From: Apostichopus japonicus
Lineage: Eukaryota; Echinodermata; Holothuroidea; Aspidochirotida; Stichopodidae
Assembly (NCBI RefSeq): GCF_037975245.1
Contig: NC_092578.1
Coordinates: 13,376,321-13,440,320, forward strand
Direction: 5' to 3'
Length of the DNA stretch: 64,000 nucleotides
Below, piece by piece: positions 54,201 through 60,200 of the stretch. Position numbers and translations under genes: made by a program. How positions within the stretch are numbered: position 1 is the stretch's first letter; the number at the start of each line of letters is the position of its first letter. The notes below the pieces were generated by a model. That model was not told where the DNA came from. It saw nothing but the letters and a program-made list of their open reading frames with translations, and did not search any database.

Positions 54201-57200
54201 GGTGAATTTCATACTAGGTATATGTAGATACCCCTTAAAGCAGCATTTTGCGTCCTCGACTATGATATTTCTCAACCTCACTGACTCCACTATGCCATAA
54301 CGACATACATAACTAGCTTATCTATTTATATTTTACTTCAAATGGTGGCATAAAAGTCGAAAAAATTGTTTTCAACTTTGTTGTTCTCCAAGATATTTTC
54401 CGTTGGGAACCCAATAAACCTCGCCCATAATATGAATATTTAAACACTACGAACGTCATTGACAGATACGTAATATAACACCACGCTTGATTTGTGTAGT
54501 CTATATGGCAGTTGTACCAGGGAGTTGCATAACAACTCCCAACCCAAAGTCTTGAATCTATTTTTAGCAACGACTCATAACTAAACCTGCATCTCTGATT
54601 GGTTGAATTCAAACTAGTGGGTTTGGGAACTGAATGCGATTTAATTTTGTATGTGGAATACTCGCCAACTAACGTTTTTGGCAGGGAAAAACTTGGCTAA
54701 TATCTTAATTTGCTGTTTTATGATTTGATGTATGTAAAAAACTCGATGGACATGTCAAAAAAGTAGAAAACGGCGACCAAAAGCAAAATGCTCATGAATA
54801 AACATACTATTCACTGATTGGTGGAATTCAAACTAGTGGATTTGGAGATATGAAAACTTTGTCGAGGACACTTTTACTCGTTATCGATATAAATCGTTAA
54901 TTACTCGCTAATTAACGCTCTTGGCAAGGTGAAACTTGGATGGTATCTTAGTTTGCTGTTTTATGATTGATACATGTAAAAAAATCGATGCACATGTTAA
55001 AAAGGTGGAAAAAAAGCAACCCAACGCAAAATGCTGCTTTAAAGCAACCATGGTTTGTATTTGTTGTGTTTTATTGGTGAAGGTCATTCGAGGTCAGCAG
55101 TGGTCAAAATCTGAATGCTGTTTCATACTCCAGTGTAACTATCTTTTCAGGGAGAGGTTTGGCGCTTTAAAGTTGTCAAAATATTTCACGATTAATAAAA
55201 AAATAATGTAACCATCCCTCATTGCCAGTAACATGTGTTAGCTCAATTAGTTTAAACAGGGTAACAAGAGGGATGCCCATTAATGATTTAAAGGAGTGTT
55301 CCTAAATTTAAAAAAAAGTCAGTTAACCTATTTTACTTGCATATTGCTTTTCAGTTCACTTTTGTAGTTTTATATATCAGATTACATGACATCTCCATTT
55401 TGCTAATCCTGGTATTTGTACTCCTCAGGCATCACCAGTCTTCTCGGAGTTACAGCACCTCACCAAGGAAAGGACCCCCTCAGCATAATGGTACAAACCC
55501 AACCATGCAGGGCCATAGGTCACAGCCAGACTTGAGGGCCATGCCAAATTCACAAAGTGCAATACAACATGTTCAGCAGTCAGAAGATGATACAACGTAA
55601 GATTGATGTCATTTGCCAATTTTTCACCGTTTTCACCTAGTTATTAAAATTTTATTAAAAATTTAGTGCCTGCTCTGATGTCAGCGCGGTCAGCAAATGA
55701 TCAAACTCGGACGAAGATGTCTGGCAGTAGCTGATTGCAGAAGTACTCCATGAAGACTTTAGTCTGAAATTGTAAATCGACTTGGATCTGTTTAACATTG
55801 TTTGTCATAATGCCAACTCCATTTGATTGTGACAATACCTCAAACCAAAAAGTACAGATGGTAGTGAAGCCCACGGTCAGGAAAAAATAACACTTCCAAG
55901 CCTGTGTGTGCACTGTTAAAGAGATCTATGTCCAACATGTCTATGATCCAACAAAACCGCTTGGTTGCTCTTACTCACGAATGTATTATCCGGTAATCCC
56001 GGACAAAAGTTTTGTGTCCCTCAGATTTAATGTAATGCAATAGTTTTTTATTGATAAACCATCCTTTTTTCTACAGTAACGCAAACGTTTTCCAGATATA
56101 TATTATCTTTCCTTATAAAGGTCATCAGTTTTGGTCCCATCTTAAGCACACTAAGAGTATTTTACAATTTGGAGACTGTAGTTTTAATGTTGCTTGCTTT
56201 CAGTTAACTATATATATACATTATTTAACTGCTTGATTGTATTGCAGGAGGAGAATAGCATCCATGGAGGCACAGATAGCTAATCTGGCAGGAATGGTCC
56301 GTACCGCTCTCCACCATGGAGGCTCGAAATCTAACGGTGGCTCTCCGGTCAGAACAAACCCCCACATGATGAATGGAACCGTCCAATCTAAACCCCTCCA
56401 AGATAATGCTCCTGGTCCATCTAGACAGCAACCTAGGCCCAGTCACCCTAATGGCCAAGTACAGGGGAGGCAACCGCTGAGGACCGATCGAGCAAATGGC
56501 CCCACACAGGGGGTCGGCCGGCCCCAAGCTGGCATCAATTCAATCCTTGCCGGTAGAGGTTACAACTCCGCCCAAAACTCACCACGACAGGCACATCAAC
56601 AGCGCAATCAGGCCCTCCCGCAGTCATCGGCCCACCTCGAATATGATCAAAAGGTTAATATGTTAAGGTGTCTCTGTTTTGGAGGGAAGGGAACAGATAT
56701 GAAGAAGTGGTGGATATGTATTCATCAGACGCTAAAAAAATAGTCGGCATTTGAATCACACTTCACTATTAGAAATTTGAATTATTAATGATAAGGAATT
56801 TCCTAGACAGGTTGATTTATTGTGGCACATTGTCAAAAGTAAGATGCTTCAGGGAAGGGGGTGAGGGGTGAGGAGGGGGGTTGTAGCATGACACAGCCAG
56901 GCTGCATGGGGTGTAATTTTAATGAAAAGCTGTGAACATACTTATCATTTGGAAATGATTTTGCTCTTAAGTCAAAGAAAGATCGCCAAATGGAGTTTAT
57001 ATTAATAATCGAATACAGTTGTTTGAAGATACATGCTTTTTAAATGTGAAATGAACTGTTTTGTCTTCAGGAAGTCCCAAAGACTTTGAACCTGATACCT
57101 GCCCAGGTAGAGTTCATTCCTCCAACGGGTGAACCCACCACCCCAAATATTGGATATATCAGCACATCAGATGGTAAGTTAACATGAAGAAATATTATGG

Positions 57201-60200
57201 TTTGTCTACTATTATGCTATTAAAATGTTTGTTGTTGTAAGATAAGCTAGGTGAATAAAAAAGTATTTCTTTTAGTTGAAGAAATAGTATTTGCCTTTTT
57301 GCACACCAATGGGGAAGGGGTTGATGGAAAACAGTTGAAGACTTGTCTTGATTTGTATAATACTTCTACTTCTCCCTAGAAAATCCTAAGGTTGGATGAT
57401 ATGTCAAATTTGAGGATTAATTCATTGAAGTTTAGGGTTTACGAGATTATCTGAGTGAAGTTGCCTGTAACTGATATGATGAAGTATATTTCACATAGAA
57501 GTCAACCAAGCTTTTCTTTAACTTTAATCTGTAGTTAACATCAAAAGCAGTAGCAGTTTTAGGAGTATGCATCCTGTATGTAAAACAAACAGGGAGTTAA
57601 GAAATATTGATAAAGGCAGTAAACATATATGAAGAATCTCTTCAGTTGTTATGTAGCAATAATTACCTTAAAAAGGACAAAGAGAACACACGATGTTGAA
57701 TATTCTCATTAAATAATTTTTACTCTTTGTCGGGCTTCTGTTTTGTTATTCTAAAACCATTCTCTTTATCATTCCTGACTGTGAAGATTCACAGTCTAGT
57801 AAAAGGGCAACTCTACAGCGAAGACAGAATGGACCCGAGTCATCTCGGAGGTCTCACCTCTCCAAGAGCATCAGACAACTGAGAGATGAACATCGAAATG
57901 TCCGAAAAATGCACCTCCATATGGTGAGCACATGCAGCCAATATGAATATAGCGTTCATTTAGTCAGAATATAACTAACGAGTTACCAACTAATCAGTGA
58001 CCTTTAGTAGTCGTATTTGTCGTGAACACCATAGGGTAGGTAGATCTTTAAAAGGCATTGAAGACTCGCCCCAAACCATGCCACCCTCTGAAAAGTCAAC
58101 TTTCCGTTGCTTGCAAGTGAAGTTTTTTTCTTGTCGCTACAAAATGCAGACAGTAATGAAACGTGATACCTTGTTGTCTTTGATCTAGACCTGAGATGTC
58201 CATCGCTGCTATGTACACTGTGTTGTGGTTATTGACCGTAGCTGTATGTATTGACTGTACACTAGTGTCTAATTACCGACGGTAGCAAGCTGTGTGTGTA
58301 TTTCCTGGGATCGATGGTGGTGTCTAACACTTCTGTTACACCTCATTTGAAACTAGGTCAGATTACCGGCATGAGACGTTTCTTTGTGCGTGAGTCTTCA
58401 CACCCTTTAAGGTTGTATTTTTAACCAGGTACTTTATGATCATAACTATCTTACTTTACACGTGCCTTTTCAAATTTTGTGTTTCAAACCCATCCCTCTC
58501 AGGTACAACAAATGAACGATTCCTTCAGGAGCACATCTTACAAAATCCGACAGGCCCTGGATGCCAAGCCAGGACTACACGACCATCCAATCAGAGGACA
58601 GCGTTGTCAAGTAGTTCAAGAAGTCTCAAAATATAAAAAGAAAAAAGATGCCATCGACAACGAACTCAAGTAGGTGGTTATTACACCGAACTATGGAATA
58701 AAGATTATCCTTAAAATATGGAATACTTCATACTTCCTACAAAATAGGAAATATTGTTTATCCTGTCAATACGAAATAATAGAAATACATTTTTCATTAC
58801 CAAGTGTGCTATAAATTGTCAAATGTGAAATTAAATTTTTGTTTCAACTAAGCAATGTCACAATTTTAGAAACAGAATTTAAAGATGTGTTTCTGAACTT
58901 TGATTCAATTTACAGTGCAGTCCGTTATTAAACTTCTTGTATATTATCGGTGCAATATTTCTTTTTTCAGACAATTAGAATCAAGAGTGGAGAAGTTGAG
59001 GATAGAGACTGTAAACAGTAGATCACAAGTCGACATTAGGTCAGTAGACAACCTCGCACAGTTGCTAGGCAACAACAGCAAATTGATTGCGGAACAGAAG
59101 GCAATATTCCCGCTCTTAGCAGACAAGTTAAAGGCTGTTATGGAAGGAGAAATGGAGATTGTCGTTGTGGAAGAGAAGTGAGTAATGTAATGGCCTGTAA
59201 AAGGAAAGATTGAATCTTTATTTCACCATTTTAATTTTGCCATCCAAGTTCAAGGTCTCCTATAATTGCCACTCTGGCGTTGAACTGGATGCAGGACAAG
59301 TTATAGATAGTGTCAACCATCAAAGATAGAGGGACATATGGCCAGAGCTTTGGTTTCCACAAACTTTCCTATATTTTCTATGGTGTACTGCCAAAAATAA
59401 AAATAACAAACATTAATTCTTAGCAAACTGAAAAAACAACAGCCTTGTAGAAGCAAACAGCCGCAACCTAAATAGTAAATACAAGCCCTAGCTCTAGTTA
59501 CAATATGAATGTTTAGTTACATAGAGAGAACACCACTAATTGATGATCCCCCAAAGGATGAAGGTGCTGACAAATACCTGGTAATAATTGTAACCTGTAA
59601 CTGTAAAACTGACTTAATCTATAAAGGTAACATAACTTTAGAGACAACTGTCGTCTGCCAGCCTTAACATAGAAACCTAGCAATAGGGGCTCACAAATAA
59701 TATATTCTATAAATCTATAAAGGTAACATAACCTTAGAAACAACTGTCGCCTGCCAGCCTTAACATAGAAACCTAGCAATAGGTGCTCACAGATAATCTA
59801 TTCTATAAATCTATAAAGGTAACATAACCTTAGAAACAACTGTCGTCTGCCAGCATTAACATAGAAACCTAGCAATAGGGTCTCACAGATAATCTATTCT
59901 CCAAAGATCTACTAAGACCTCTTAAATATGGCCCATATAATATTACGGGGTGTATAGCAGACTAGCTAAAACGTAAGCTGACAACACAGAAGTAACATGA
60001 CAATAAACTAGCGCATGTTTCAAAAGCACACTGTATCAGAGTTATTCATTCTACAAGAGCTCCCTCTACTATCTGAATGAGTTGAGAGCAAAGCCCAACA
60101 AAGGTGTTTTTTTTCCTGTGTTTTAGTGACTTGACAAACCCAATGCTTACCAAGCATTTTATATTAACATACATCAATGGATTTGTATGTTTGGCAAGCA

